A DNA stretch of 64,000 nucleotides, taken from assembly GCA_028554755.1 (NCBI GenBank), contig JAPTOF010000004.1, forward strand, positions 2,549,501 to 2,613,500. The letters run 5' to 3'. A program made the translations under genes and the position numbers. Below the pieces are notes generated by a model. It was not told the DNA's origin and did not search any database. It saw only the letters and a program-made list of their open reading frames with translations. The number at the start of each line of letters is the position of its first letter. Within the stretch, counting starts at the first letter, position 1. Of the stretch, positions 24,064 to 37,336 are shown piece after piece. This DNA is from Cordia subcordata (taxonomy: Eukaryota > Streptophyta > Magnoliopsida > Boraginales > Cordiaceae).

Positions 24064-26394
24064 CTATACCCACCATGAAACAGGACCCAAACCATCTGCA
24101 TCGAGTGATCCCTGCCAATGGATGCAATAAGAAAGCTTGAGTTACTTTGGCAAAGACATTGCCATTTGCAAAGAGCTTCAAGTACAAGTCATTCTTTATT
24201 CCTTCCAAAAATAGAACATGTATCCTTCCAAAGTTTCAATCCTTTTATAATTTTCTAAAAGGAAAATGGAATGTATAATACACTTTAAGAGCATATTCAG
24301 AAAGAACCTTAAAAGAATGACAAAAGAATTCTGTGAGCATAGTCCATAGCAAGCATCTTCACTAATGTAAGCAGAATAGCCGATTATGAGTAAATGGCAA
24401 AGCTTAAGGTGCACTAACAAACTCAAAGAAGATAAGATAAACCATGCTAGACAGGACTACCAAAGGAACTGAGGAGAATAGTTGACGCCATGCAAGAGGG
24501 AAGACTACATTATGAATGATGGACAACAGTTAACTTACAGTGATCACCATTGGAGCAAATGGTTTTGCATCTTTTTCTTGTTCAATGGGTATTGGTGGAT
24601 AGTTAACATTGTGAACCCGGAAACGGATCTACAGTGAAAACGGAACTTATAAGTTTAGGTGAACGTTACATTTTTAGTTTGATGCATAGAAATTGATAAA
24701 GTTTAGAGCATAAAATGACCTCATCTATTCCATCTATAGGATAATTATCTCCATTGAACTCCCATATCCACCTCACTTGGTTCCTGAGACAGCCACCACG
24801 GATGTGTTAACATAATCACCATATATATAATAAAAGCAGGCTTAGACACATTCTGAAAGTTTTAACATTTTGATTTACTAGTCAATGAATTTAAGAAAAA
24901 GAGAAATCTTACTTGTGCTGAGGATCAGGCTCAGAATGTGATGGATTGGGCAACAATGGGACAGGTATATAAATGTCATCAAAAAAACCAAGTGACACTG
25001 CCAGATATGTAGATTCAACATTAGAACACTGGTTCCTAATGAAAAAAAGAAATTCTATATAATAAAAATAGTGTTACTGAATCAAGGATCTGAATCTGTT
25101 AAGATCCTCAATATGATCGGCTAGAAGGAATCCCCAAAAGAACGGCAACAAAGCGGATCTAGAATGTTGCTCTAATCGGGCCAATAACACTAAAATATTT
25201 TTCAGTGAGGGCTAATTAATTTTTCTTAAGGAAAAAAAATGCACTTTTTTCCAAAAAGAATGGGAGAAATATTTTTAGTTTCGACAAAGAATTGGGGCCA
25301 TCCAGGGCTGTATATCCATCGCAGAAGGGCAAAAAAGAAACAGAGGGTCAGTTAGTTTTAGCAAGCAAAATAACTCAAAAGATACGAAATCATTTTCAGC
25401 CATGCATTCATGATCTAAACTGATGAACGTTAATATCAGACAAATCATGAGGCATGGCCTAAGATTTCTTTCTACTTTTATCACCATGCTGCTAAGGGCA
25501 CTGCCCGAAAGATTAATTGTAATCAGAGTACTGTGAGCAGAGGCACATAGCAGAAAACAAAACAGTAGAACAAAATGCTATGGCTAAGTGATTAACCATA
25601 CATCGCAAACCATTTGCATTTGACTCTTTGAGCCTCGCGGATATAACTTCTCCAACAAATGGGCGAAACATTATTACTCTGAACTTCACCTGCCACAGAA
25701 CCACGACAACCAATAATCAATAAACCAGGGGGCAAAGATTCTAGAACGCAGAATCCTAGCTGTGAATTCTACGAATATCGTGGACGAACGTTTTTGCTGT
25801 TATGCAATACAACTATCTTTTTCGTCTTTATTCTATTCGTAAAAAAACTTACACACAGACAACTCCAGGCATGTTAGATAAGCAAATTATTGGTTAAAAT
25901 TGATGGAGAAAAAAGCAGGCAAATTGAGAAGTAAAACAGCAAGTAGAAGCATTACACCTTCGCGAAACAAAATTAATCATAACAAACTACAAAAAGAACG
26001 ATGATTAAGTTGTTGCAATGTACCGTATAAGTTGAAGCACCATCTCCAGGATAAATAAAGCCGCCATCAATGGAACGAATATCACACACTGACACGCAAA
26101 GCCCTAGTTTCGCGATTACCTTGAATTACAAAAGTAAATATACGGTTAAATTCGTCAATGAAGCAGTAAAAAAACATATAAACATATGCAGAAACAAATA
26201 CACACAAGTATACACACATAAACATGTATATATATATACATATAAAAGATAATTAAGTTGAGGAAGAATATAAGTTTTTGAACCTTGTCTAAGAAGAGGC
26301 CTTCAAGCTCTCCTTTGATAGCTTCAGGAAGAGGGAGATTGAGAAGATAAGGAGGCAATCTCAGTGTGTGCTCTATTTCGCTCAAGTAGAACAT
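24064..26394 (-). CDS. RPC8: DNA-directed RNA polymerase III subunit RPC8 (RPC25, Rpb7-like)
   Basis: Stalk subunit of RNA polymerase III, the Rpb7/Rpc25 family, acting in the nucleus in transcription of tRNA and 5S genes. Seven exons: 26394-26284, 26119-26024, 25689-25602, 24997-24913, 24783-24720, 24628-24539, 24111-24064. They total 582 bases and 193 residues, about the family length. The N-terminus MFYLSEIEHTLRLPP is the family signature, followed by the SHS2 domain (IRSIDGGFIYPGDGASTYTV). A conserved segment FRPFVGEVISARLKESNANG spans into an OB-fold-like half (SLGFFDDIYIP, AKPFAPMVIT), and the protein ends in DGLGPVSWWV. Junction phases close perfectly. Neighbours: GR2 3' of it and PsbW 5' of it on the same strand. 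No damage seen. Confidence 0.95.
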
Positions 26395-27372
26395 TTTCTT
26401 TTTTTAGCAGTAGACGGCGGCGAGACGGTGGAAGAGGCGGCGGCGGGGGGGAAGCCAAGTATTAAGCGGCAGACCATTTAGCCAAGTAGCGGGCCCTCAT
26501 TGAATAAATTCTCTTTGCGCTTGGGGAACTATTTTAGAGGGGTTGTAAAAAAAATTGTGAATATTGCATTTTTTTTATTTAAAAAAAATAAATATTTCGC
26601 ACACCTAAGGAGACATAAGGACAAATTTTTCCCATGTTTTTGGAAATTTCTTTTATATCCCTGTTTTATTTGAGAAATTATTGGTAAGGTGAACAAAAAG
26701 TTACCTCTTGAGGTTAGAGGTTCTAATTTACCTAATTAGTCAAATATATAACTTTTTTCCCTTTAAATTAATTACTATATTATGCAGAATATGTCGCTAA
26801 TGTATTCCAATTTTGAGGTTAGAGGTGGTAACATTTGACTGTTAATTTATGAGCTGTTACATTCTAATTTACCATGATCTATAATCCACATAGGATGATT
26901 ATGTCTTCTTAATTGTACTTTGGACAATATATTGTTATACTCAAAGTAACAAGTTATCAAACACTTATATTAAAGTTGAGGGTTTTGAATAATTACATTC
27001 AAACCAAATTCCCAACATTGTTGATATGTGCACGAAATTCTCTGATATCAAAGTCATTTTGTGATAAGCTTATATATTAAGATAGCATACGTCTCACGAT
27101 TCACCCAACTTTTATTTGTAAGATTATAGTATTTAAAATTATTTCAGAATTCGCTAGAATAATTTAGTTTTAATTGTGATTATAAGATGATTTAAATGTA
27201 GTAATGATCTATAATCAAATAGTTCAATTGAATGACCGTTATGTAATGTCGAGGCATCCCAATAAAATAAAGTGGAGAGAGAACCATCAAACTACACGTA
27301 AAAATCACTTGTTCAGTGATACAGGAATTGACATAGTGTCACACCAAGAAAATTGGGAGTTGAAGCTCCAAT
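26395..27372. other. Intergenic DNA between RPC8 and PsbW
   Basis: About 60 bases of GGC-rich DNA next to the RPC8 ATG (26410-26455) look like a 5' leader; the rest is AT-rich. No other feature was recognised. Confidence 0.5.
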
Positions 27373-27972
27373 TTACAGTGAGAGTCCCGACTCCTCATCT
27401 TCCTCAAGGCCTGAAGTGTAGACGAAGTAAAGAGACCAGATCAAAGCAAAAACAGCCAGAAGGAGCCAACCGAGAAGGTTGTTGCTCAAACCAAAGGGCA
27501 GGCCAGTTCCTTCTGTGCTCATTCTCTCATCCACTAGAGCCATGGAAGGGCTTGACATGGTTGCTGCACAAGCTGCAGCCATTAACGATGCACCCATGCC
27601 CAATTTTGACTCCCTCTCTTGCTCTCCAGCTTTCCCCTCCATGGAACATCTCACTTTTCCCATTCTTGGCATTGCTGGCAACCCTGAAATTGAACTACAA
27701 ATCAGGTGATACCGTAATAATCTTGGAAATTATACGGTTCATAAAAATGTAGCGTGCATCTACTATAGCTATAGAAACGAGAATTATGTCCCACACACTA
27801 ATTATAGTTGTTATTAGATTATTACAATACCGCATTGTCTAACATCTAACTTTTAGATGAGATATTTGGAATTCTTACCTAGGACAGAAGGAGGACTGCC
27901 CGTCCATCCCTTCTGCACCAGGGCCCGGCGTGCTACTGAAGTGTTTGAGGTGCAAGCAGTGATGGTTGCCAT
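27373..27972 (-). CDS. PSBW: Photosystem II reaction centre protein W, chloroplast precursor
   Basis: Small nuclear-encoded thylakoid protein needed for photosystem II dimer and supercomplex stability. Two exons, 27972-27879 and 27683-27373, join through a split Gly codon and give 134 residues. The first exon encodes a transit peptide ([12 protein letters not shown] onward). Residues of about 50-80 form a second, hydrophobic thylakoid-transfer region ([18 protein letters not shown]). The mature part starts at [20 protein letters not shown]. It has one membrane span ([20 protein letters not shown]) and an acidic tail [11 protein letters not shown], the standard PsbW ending. It lies immediately downstream of RPC8's promoter on the same strand. 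No defects seen. Confidence 0.96.
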
Positions 27973-28170
27973 TTCTTCTACCTTTTTGATGGAGAAATGA
28001 GTTGATCAAGCTCTCAATGGCAAGTTCGGAAATTGCAGCTAGAGGGATGTCAGCAATACCTTCCGAGTAATACATACAAATTAATATTGTTACTAGAGAA
28101 AAGATCCAGGGAACCACGCGCCAAGGATAAATAGATAGCCTATAATCTGTAAGAATCCAATTACGTTTTG

Positions 28171-28178
28171 CCACGTGG
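28171..28178. promoter_or_regulatory. G-box (CCACGTGG) upstream of PsbW
   Basis: Palindromic CCACGTGG about 200 bases upstream of the PsbW ATG. On the same stretch, GGATAA (I-box-like, about 28124-28129) lies between it and the gene. G-box plus I-box is the usual pairing in light-regulated photosynthesis genes. The role here is inferred. Confidence 0.55.
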
Positions 28179-28239
28179 GACACATCATTTGATAACCAGT
28201 ATTCTGCTCCGGAGTGTTTGAGGTGGGCCTGAATCACTT

Positions 28240-28897
28240 AACAGCTCCCAACTTATAACTTCTTCATTGGAAATTTGGAATGGTTCACAATAGAAAATAG
28301 AAATATAAATAGACAAATAAACTGTAACAAGGACATCGACCTGCCTAAATTTTGGATTGCCTCATTGCATAAGCAGCTAAACACCATTAAATATTTCTCG
28401 TAATATTAATGTCTTAATTCGTCATAATTCACCAATGAACCCTAATTTGGACAAAAGAACACGTAAACTGACGACGAAGAGGCTTCACATAATTTAAGAA
28501 ACAGATGCAGAATGAGCGAACTCGTCTAGATTCGAGTCTCACTTGCGCTAGAGCATATATGGAGAAAAACAGATCTCACGGAATCAAATGTCAAACAATT
28601 GAGGTTAACAATTTCCAAAAAATGAATTATATACAGACAAGTTCTACCCCATCATCAGAGCTTCCCCCTTCGGAGCCTTCAAATATTTGGCACCCCGTTA
28701 TTGCTACAATGGCCTCAGATTCTTCTATAAAGTATTATAGCTGGAAAATTTTACTAAAAGAATGGGGATGAAATTTACATGAAAAATTGCTGAAGAATGA
28801 GAAAGAATTAACTGATCGTGTGGTTCCGCCAGTATGCATCGAGAGATTGGTACGGCAAAAAGGAGACCTCTGCGGCTTCTCAGGTCGATAAATCTAA
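28240..28897. other. Intergenic DNA between PsbW and GAUT
   Basis: No gene recognised. It includes the 3' flank of the galacturonosyltransferase gene. Confidence 0.5.
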
Positions 28898-31800
28898 CTA
28901 CTCATGTATATTGCACTGTTGTACATATGGGTGTTGGTAGTTGACGTATTTCTTCCAATACCCTTTGTACTTCTCAAGGCCAATATCCAACCATGGCTTC
29001 ATGATCCCATCAAAATGAATGGCGGCTGCCTGCATAATGTCACGTGGCTTAACACCAGACTCGTAACCCAGCCCAAGGACATGCCATCTCCTGTCCAAAG
29101 CAACCGTTTGTTTGTAGAAGGTCATCCAACCAACGGGTAGACTACCGGCTTTCATCAATGGCCTTTTAGATCCCTATGTTCATTCCAGAAAGAACAAGAA
29201 TTAGAGCATCAAAGGCGTGCCGCATAAACATCACTAGTTAGCAGTCGAGAATATCTAACACCAAAGGCTAAAAAGCTCCAGAACTGCAAACAGCATGCTT
29301 TACTACATTATCTGTCAAAATTTATGTCCCATTTCTATTTTCAGTTTTGAGATGCCACTAGGCACCACAAAAATTTCAGGACGAGAAAACCCCAAAAGGG
29401 GAAAAAAAAGAAAAAAGAGAGTGAAAGTGAAGTAAGGAAAAGAATGTTATTCCAAAATGGGGGATATAGAAATACTTAGAGTTCTGTTATTCCTCTACCC
29501 AAGAACATTTAACAGAGAACTTGTTACCAAGGTCACAACTCAAAAAAATCAACTACTAGAGAGTTGTGTGAGACTCCTTACCAATTGCATGTACTTGTGG
29601 TAGACTCCAGTCAAGTCTCGCCTCCTCCATTCTTGCAGATCAAAAATATTCATCCCAAATGCCCAAGTGCATGTATTTACATCAAATTTCTTAGCAATTA
29701 TGGGGTCCGTGAAGTTAATAAACATATCCATCCGACGGAACGAAGGGTCAGTTTTCTGGCAGGTTTCCACAGCAGCATTTACTTTACCTTTCATGTTAAG
29801 TTTCCAAAGTCCTGTTAAATCTCTTTGTACAACTACATCATGGTCAAGAAGCACAATCTTGTTCAGCCGAGGGAAAATATCAGGCAGATAAAATCTAAGA
29901 TGGTTCAATTGAGAAGTAAATCTCAGGTCAAGTGAGTCCTGCTTCTGCAAATTTGCATCATATTTCACGGATAACCATCCAAAGTTGTCTATGCTCTGAA
30001 CCTCAACTGCAGCTTTGCCAGGAGGATTTAGAAGGAACCACATTGTCATTGCTGGCAGGTTGAGAGAATCTGTCACGATATGAAAGACGAATTTCTTTGC
30101 GTCCTGCCAAATGATAAAGTTTCTCTTTGACTCAGTATAGGAAAACCAACAACCATATAAATTTTAGACAAGATAATATTAATCATCCTAATTGATTCAT
30201 CGGAAATATCAGTGATAACAAGCTTAGCCTCAAAACCTTTTTCACACAAGAGAATGAGCATAAATGACAAGCCAATGCATACAGAATCAATTCAAAAGAT
30301 CCATACTGAACTCTAGCAACAACTGCTAAACAATTCTAGATGATTTAGGCATTTGAAGATAAAATCTGCACCAAGTCTATAACTCTGCACAAGATCCCAC
30401 TTAGGTGAGTTCGTCAGCTCCTCTGCAGCCTTTTTTTTTTCTAACCTAAATATTTAAGTTTTAGTTAATTACAGTACAGCATGCTTTAACCGAATGGGAG
30501 CTAGAAGCCACATTAAAATTTGTGCCCTCACAATTCAAGGCACAATTTGTGAATTAAGGTCAACTGGCTAATGATAGAGCTTCTATATATAAGGGCACCT
30601 GACATGTTTGTATCTTGTTTGGGGTGTACAAGTGCAGATGATGTATACAATTACATTGAAGGATAAGTTCACATATATTGAAGATAGATTGATTAGTAAT
30701 TCATTTTGAAAAGCTCCTATGTTGTACTGTTGCTTCCTATGCATCTTCGCATTGTTTTCCCATTGCATTCAACTATTAGCCTTCTTTTTCCAACATTCAT
30801 AAATCAAAAGACGACTTAGCACAGTACTTACTTGAGCAGCTGAAATGGTTGAGTTAACAACCACTGCACAGGCCAACACATTATCAGAAAAAACAGCTAA
30901 GTGATAGAGAGCTGGATCATGAAGTTTATGTTGGTTAGGGAGCTCTCGCTCCTCAGGTTGTAAGGCGAAAAATTCAGAAGTCAACCGCATGGAAAGGCAG
31001 TGAAGGCCTTTGGGGGTAGTTCTTCCAGCAAGCTGAATTAAAAATGATCTTTGATCCTTCTGTGCTCGGACCTGTTCCTCAGAGTTGTAGGCCATAGCAC
31101 GAAGCTTTTTGGCCATGGCTGTACAGTCTGGGTAGATACGACTAGCTTTAGCCAAGGTAGCCTCCATAGCTTTCATCTTCTGTAGAGCCCTGAAGAATTC
31201 AACAGTTCAGGTTCAAATATGATTTGATTCAGCTCTTGGAGTAGTGTTTGACAGCTGAATACACATAACAATCAAGACTAACTTATTATTGGTGTCATTA
31301 CCATATATTTATAACTATGCAAGTCTAAAATTGCTTGTTCATCTACTACATGTCAATTAAATGCCCCCCAAGCAATGCATGAGATCATAACATAAAATGT
31401 TCATCAGTTTTCTGCCCAGCTACTAGCTCAGCTAAAGTAGTGTCGATGCTAGAACTGTCAAATCTCAGCACACAACGAAGAGCTACTGAGAGTTAATTGA
31501 GTACCTCAAGAAATAAAAGTTGTATTTTCAGTCTGTGTGTACATTCTCATCTCATGAACGATAAATATTAGCTCAAAAAATTGTTACATTTGTTTATGTA
31601 TCAGTTGACAGACATTACTCCATATGACATGAACAAATCATTACTTTATTAAATTATTTACAAACAATGTTTTCCGATTACTGCTTACTATTTGATGAGA
31701 AAAAGAAAGTGATAATTTTCCTAGTTATTCTAGCTAGCTTCTGAACAGTATAATTCCAGCTATAAAATAATTATTCATGCCAAAACGAAATACAATTGAC

Positions 31801-34351
31801 GAGTTTAACTGTATACAGTTTAACTATTAATCAACAGACTATATATTAATTCTTTCTAGATTTATTTTCAAAGTTGCCTAAGTAAATGCGATAAGACATT
31901 AAAGAATTCAGATGGAGCACATACTCTAAGAAAATCTAATTACCTCCGAGACAAATCAGAATCCTTAGTGGAATCACCCACACTCCGTTCGACCTCTTTA
32001 ATTCGATATCTCAACTCCTTCACAAAATGGGAGTTACTGTTTGGTGGTGAAAACTTCAAGTATGCTTTGGCCCTGATGACCTGGTCTTTCATCTCTTTTA
32101 TCCTCTCATCTAATTGCCTACTTGACCGAGGGCTTGAACCCTGTTCAGGTGGAAACTTGATTCGTTTGGACTGTTTCTGCAGCAAAATCAATTAACTAAT
32201 ACAGTCAGTGTAGACTTCATCCCCACTTCAACTTTCAGACACCAATATTATAATTCAAACAACAGACACACAACATTATATCAAGTTGTAATCGTCCCTA
32301 TAACAACTTCCACCTACCACTAGGCATAAATTCCTTCAGCCATTGACCCCATCATATCATACAAAAAGGAGCAAGTGAAACAAGGAAAGGATCTAGAGTC
32401 AGCAAAGATAATCTAATAAGTTCAAAAGAGGCAAGATGGAAATTCCAAAACGACATCAACACAGAGCGAAGGCACAGCAGGGAATCCATCATACAAAAGG
32501 GAGCAAGTGAAAGAAGGTAAGGATCTAGAGTCAGCACAGAGAATCCAATAAGTTGAATAGAGACAAGATGGAAATTCCAATACAACATCAAAACCAGCGA
32601 AGGCATAGCAGGGAATCAAATATACCACTCAGCTCCAAACTGTTAAATTTTCAAGTTCTTTTTCCAAATTATAATGTGCTCGTGCATAACTAAGAAACCC
32701 CAATCAAGAATCACATCGCAAAGAAGCCAGAGCAGAAAACCAATAAGCTAGACAGACAAGTTAATGAAATACTACAGTTATACCAGAAAAGCAATATTGT
32801 CCACTTAGAAGTACACAAGGAGACCACATCCAAGTACATAAATTCAACACCGACAGAAAATCACGCTTAAAATAACTGTTGGATCAATGATAAAGCTATA
32901 GCTATACATTTCCAATATCAATAAACCACTTTCAGATAAGACTGCATAGATAATTGCACAAAACTACTTCCATCAGTTAAATATTCCAGTTGATCAAATC
33001 TATGTGAATACCTCACCTTTTCCCCAGGTATAGACAATTTTTCCTCCTGATGAGAATGCAAATTATCCTCCTTTCGGTTGGTATGGTCTTTCTTGTCATT
33101 ATAGGTTCCTGGACACATTGTGAGAGCATGAAAAATTTAAAATCTAACCAATATGTGGCCAAAGCACTACCCAAATGATAATTAATATTCACAAGAAACC
33201 AACCCTTTCTCTCCAGCACATTAGTGTCATCCCCTTTTTGCGCATCATCTTTCTTGTCATTATTGGTTCCTGAACTTGTTGCGAGCCATGAAAAAGTTAA
33301 CCAAACAATCAATATAAGGCCAAATTGCTACCAAATGTAAGATAATAATCACCAAAAGCAAAACCAACCATTTCTCTCCAACACCTTAGTATCATGCACT
33401 GCATTTCCTGATACACTAATCTTATTGTCCTCATCAAAGGAAATCAAACTAACTCCAGAATTCAATCCTATGTCTTTGTACACCTCAAATGATGGTTCTT
33501 TCAAGGCTCCATGATCCTCCTACAACAACACCAGAGACCAAATTTACAGTCATAAGAACAAAATATAATAAATTTAAACCCTCAAGGAAAGCACATTAGA
33601 ATATTATTTACCTCCTCTGTTGCACTGAGAACTTGAACCTTCCTGTGTTTCTGAAACATGAAAGAAAATATCACACAAAAATTGCAACTGAAGGGCCATC
33701 AAACTATCTTCGCAACAGATGGTATGAACTTTTTAGATTTGGTAAGAGAAAAAAAAAAGGCAAAAGGAAAAGGGGGGGGGGGGGGTGGAGGGAACTGAAA
33801 ACTGAAGCACACTTCGCTAAAGAGCCAGGAAATTTTTCCTCTCTCTCTTAGAAGATCTTCTCCTTTTCACAAGTAAAAGTTAATTATTCAAAACGTCAGT
33901 TAATCTAGTCTATAGTTTAATCTTTACTGCATAAACAAAACACGAGAAAAACAAGAAAAATAAAAAGTTAAAAAGAAAAGTCTTCAATACTTCACAAAAG
34001 TGCACACAATTAAACATATGCAACAGTTGAATCGTAGCAATCATTCGATAAGAAGATGCAAAGGTGAAAAATCAAGGATCCTTACGATGATCGATAAATC
34101 CTCAACAAACTCTGTCGACACTGCATCAAAAACAAGATCAAATTAAATAAAAACCAATCACCAACATTAAATTCACCAACTATAGACACACATAAACACA
34201 TACACAGTATAAACAAAACTATACATATACGCATACCAGCAGAGTCGAGGTGCTTGAGCCTAGTGGAGAGTAGAAAAACAGGAATGAATACGGTAACAGT
34301 AAGCAAAGAGAGGATGAAAATCCTCGTCATGCATCGCCGAATCGGCCTCAT
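28898..34351 (-). CDS. Galacturonosyltransferase, GAUT5/GAUT6-like (GT8)
   Basis: Golgi type II membrane glycosyltransferase of family GT8, putatively transferring galacturonic acid to homogalacturonan in pectin synthesis. Ten exons: 34351-34237, 34120-34086, 33650-33612, 33519-33369, 33269-33204, 33108-33017, 32176-31944, 31189-30832, 30103-29582, 29173-28898. They give 628 residues (known relatives about 590-610). Residues 10-30 form the signal anchor (MTRIFILSLLTVTVFIPVF). Residues of about 60-165 are a variable stem. The catalytic domain has the DxD-type site in LLDHDVVVQRDL, WAFGMN, and the C-terminal HFDGIMKPWLDIG. Codon 34354 is TTG, so the ATG at 34351 is used. Exons 5 and 6 in the stem are a tandem exon duplication. 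Most stem exons are short (35-151 bases). Confidence 0.95.
32356..32617. repeat. 132-bp tandem duplication in a GAUT intron
   Basis: Units 32356-32487 and 32488-32617 share ATCATACAAAA, GAGCAAGTGAAA, GGATCTAGAGTCAGCA and GATGGAAATTCCAA in the same order, with about 10% differences. It lies in the intron between exons 6 and 7 and has no coding role. Confidence 0.85.
33092..33400 (-). repeat. Tandem duplication of an exon plus intron in GAUT (~159-bp unit)
   Basis: The unit containing exon 5 and the intron before it is repeated as exon 6 and its preceding intron. Shared text on the plus strand includes TCTTGTCATTAT, GGTTCCTG, GCCATGAAAAA or GCATGAAAAA, GGCCAAA, ACCAACC and TTTCTCTCCA. Both exons start with Gly-Thr-x-Asn-Asp-Lys-Lys-Asp, are in the same phase (1), and begin and end at matching places. 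Confidence 0.8.
33772..33786. repeat. Poly-G tract
   Basis: About 14 consecutive G in a GAUT intron region (plus strand). Confidence 0.9.
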
Positions 34352-34945
34352 CAATCACTACACGCCGGTGATGATGTAGATTTCATTAACCTAAACTAGG
34401 GTTTTCTTTTCTTGACAATATGTATTATAAGCAGACTTTGAATTTTTTTTCTTTTTGTGTATTAAACAAATATTATTTATCAGATCCTCAGTATCTTCAT
34501 TAATTAATCGAAGAAATATCTAATGAATGTGACAAAGCACACCTACTAGGGTTTTGGTTTTTTATTTTTTTAGAGAGAGAAAGTGACGGAAGAGAGAGAG
34601 AGAGTTAGAAAGCGGTTAAGGGGGAGAGAGAGGTGGTGCCATGTTCGTGACTTCAAGTGGGAAGGAAGGGATGTGAGAATTTTCTTTTTTTTCTTTTTTT
34701 TTAATTTTCTTGTTAGGGGGAATTTTTTTATTTGGATTTTAGTTTGGGCTTTTTATAGCTTTTGGGTTGTGCGTCGTAATTTGAATAGCGGGAAAAGCGA
34801 TGCGAGGATGGGCATGTGATGATATGCCTGATCATTAATGGGTTGATACAAGTTTGTAATGGGTCATTAATGAAAACACTAAGTAGCTATGGTTTTTCCC
34901 AAAAGAAAATTATTATGGTTAATAATGTTTTTCCTATTTTTGCAA

Positions 34946-35009
34946 TTAAATCATCACAATTATTTGATGTTGTTATGAAATCATCACAATTATTTGATGT
35001 TGTTATGAA
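34946..35009. repeat. Tandem 33-bp duplication
   Basis: AAATCATCACAATTATTTGA with the following TGTTGTTATGA occurs twice in a row. Confidence 0.85.
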
Positions 35010-36539
35010 GGTGATTAATGATACAAATGTAGAAATTCAAATTATTTTATCATAATTATATCATTATTATTAATTTATTAACTTTCCAATTTAAGGGGCT
35101 TTCATATCTATCTTTTGACTTTCAAGTTGTAAAAATGCTATGCAATTAAATCACAGTAACTTATGGGGTTAATTTGCATCAAAATAATTACTTTTCGGCG
35201 TACTTAACTTTCTAGCATAAAATCAATGGACGGAATTTTAATTTCTTCAAAATAAAGATAAGAATAACTTTGGGATTTACAAGTATCTAGTTATTTTTTT
35301 TTCTATTTTTTTGGCTAATTCCATTAGTAATTAACTCCTCTATATTCGTTTATCTGTGTGAATGAGAATACTATACGATAGATGATAAGCCATCCTGTAA
35401 TAATTAACTATCCCCTAAAAACTGGACCAGCAAAGAAGAAAATGATCTAAGTAATTAGTCACTAATCTATGATGATAGCCCAATTAATTAGCCCTAATTA
35501 AAAACAACAAGTTGAATTCCATTTTGACAGTTTCTATTAGCCTTTCTTGATGTTAAGCAAGGTTGACATGTTTGAGGGGGGGGTGGGGTGGGGGGGGGAG
35601 GGGGAGAGGGGGGTGTATTTAGTACTGTAAAAACAAAGTCCTATGTATTAATTTGACAAAAGAAATGATGTAAAGTCACAAACCGAAAAACAAAGAGTAA
35701 GCTTCATGCTTTGTAGAGTTAGTGCATCCAAATTGATACACTTCTAATTATTTATTTTGTCGAAAATCAAAATCCTAAGCTTGAGCAATTTGTTGGGCTT
35801 GTTTTCTCGCTTAATTGATCATCCTTCTCAAAGAATTAACTTCTATGATATTCTAAAAAAAAAATTATTAAGAAAAAAGAATTAGTAAATATGTAAGTAT
35901 AATGCAATAAATTGAATAAATAAAAAATAAAATTGTACTCGGAAAACGTAAAAGATTCTCTATGTATCAATTCACCGGCCCTCCTTGCGATTAGTAGACT
36001 TGGATTAATTACTTGCACTTTGTCTCAATGTCTTGAATTGCATCTCTTTCAAGGAACAATCACTAATCAATCCACGTGATATATGTTATTTTTTTTTCTT
36101 TTTTTCTTTTTTTTTCAAACAATACAAGCAATAGCGCAAAACCTTTGTGTCGTTTTTCTTTGGATCTAATGATATTGTTTATAAATGATTTGTTTTTTTT
36201 AAAATTTGTAAAACCATTTAACTCCTGTACTTTGATTAATTTTAGTTGTCAGAATTTTTTTTCATTACCGGTCATAATGTAGGTAATATTCACCATCAAT
36301 GCGATTTTTTCAGGAAATTTACACCTTTTTTTTTTCTTTTTGTAATTTTGTGGTCCAAGTACTATTTCTATGCGTGATTATAAGCATTGGATTAATATTA
36401 TTAAATCTAGATTAGAGATGTGACTTATTGCTGTATTTTGGACTTAACTGAAGTTTCACTATAACACAATATCTTTTTTTTTTCATTTATAATAAATTTT
36501 TAAATGAGTAACTCTTTGATATGACAAGTTTGGTACTTA
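35010..36539. other. Intergenic DNA between GAUT and the Mutator-like element
   Basis: AT-rich with no recognised gene. A G-rich run at 35575-35612 (several blocks of five or more G) could form a G-quadruplex but is more simply a microsatellite. Confidence 0.5.
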
Positions 36540-36548
36540 TCCTGGTGG

Positions 36549-36646
36549 GGGGTTATATTTATTTTTAACCTTATTTTTTAATTTACTTTAAAAAATAACC
36601 CAGTTTTGAGGGGAGTGGCAAAAGTAGACTTTTCGAACTTATGAAG
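36549..36646 (+). repeat. Left terminal inverted repeat of the MULE
   Basis: About 98 bases matching the reverse complement of 40816-40913 with roughly ten differences. Confidence 0.88.
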
Positions 36647-37120
36647 CTCAATCACGAATGTTGAAAACTCGATATCGGACTTCGGAAGTTCGAAAATATA
36701 TTCGAATTACGAAGTTTCGATATCGAACTTTATATTTTCTTGCTCGAACTTCAAAAGTTCAAAAGCATAAGTTCGAACTTTTGAAGTTCGAAAATAGGGT
36801 GCTAGGGTTTGCAGGATTCCTTCTGTGACGATGTTGCGATGATGTGACGGAGGGCAGATAATAATATCGTGTTTCGAACTTTAGAAGTTCGAGTTTACAA
36901 GATTCCGACGTAATCAAAGGCAGAGCAGAGCAGAGAATAAAATTTTTGTCAGAGATGTGCATTTTCGAACTTGTAAAGTTCGAAGTTTGAAAAATTCGAA
37001 CTTTCGAAGTTCGAAATTTTCAAACTTTCGAACTTCTGATTTGCGATTTTGTTGTTTCGAGTTTTTAAAATTCGAGTTAGGTTATAAGTCCAAACTCAGA
37101 ATTTTAAAATCCGAATTTCT
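36640..37120. repeat. Left subterminal array of TCGAACTTCNGAAGTTCGA palindromes
   Basis: Many full or partial copies of a palindrome with consensus TCGAACTTCNGAAGTTCGA. Clear copies are at 36772-36792, 36873-36892, 36964-36984 and 36995-37015; half-sites lie between. Spacing is irregular. It ends just upstream of the transposase start. Confidence 0.85.
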
Positions 37121-37336
37121 AAGTTCGAATTTGTTACTATATAATGCACACCCCACTTCTCCCTTCATCATCTCGTTCCAAAATCACTAACACTACAAAC
37201 GTTCACACGATAAGTCACATTACGTAGCATTTTCAAAATTTGGATTTGCTGCTATACCACTAACCACTCCACTTCCCTCTCTTCTGCAACTCATTCACAT
37301 CTAAGTCACGTTATATTTTTTTTTTCACCCAAAAAG

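Noticed and set aside
27204..27752. 182-codon plus-strand frame
   Set aside because: Antisense to the PsbW exon 2 and its flank; no homology.
35575..35612. Functional G-quadruplex
   Set aside because: G-runs are irregular and isolated in intergenic DNA; a simple-sequence tract explains them.
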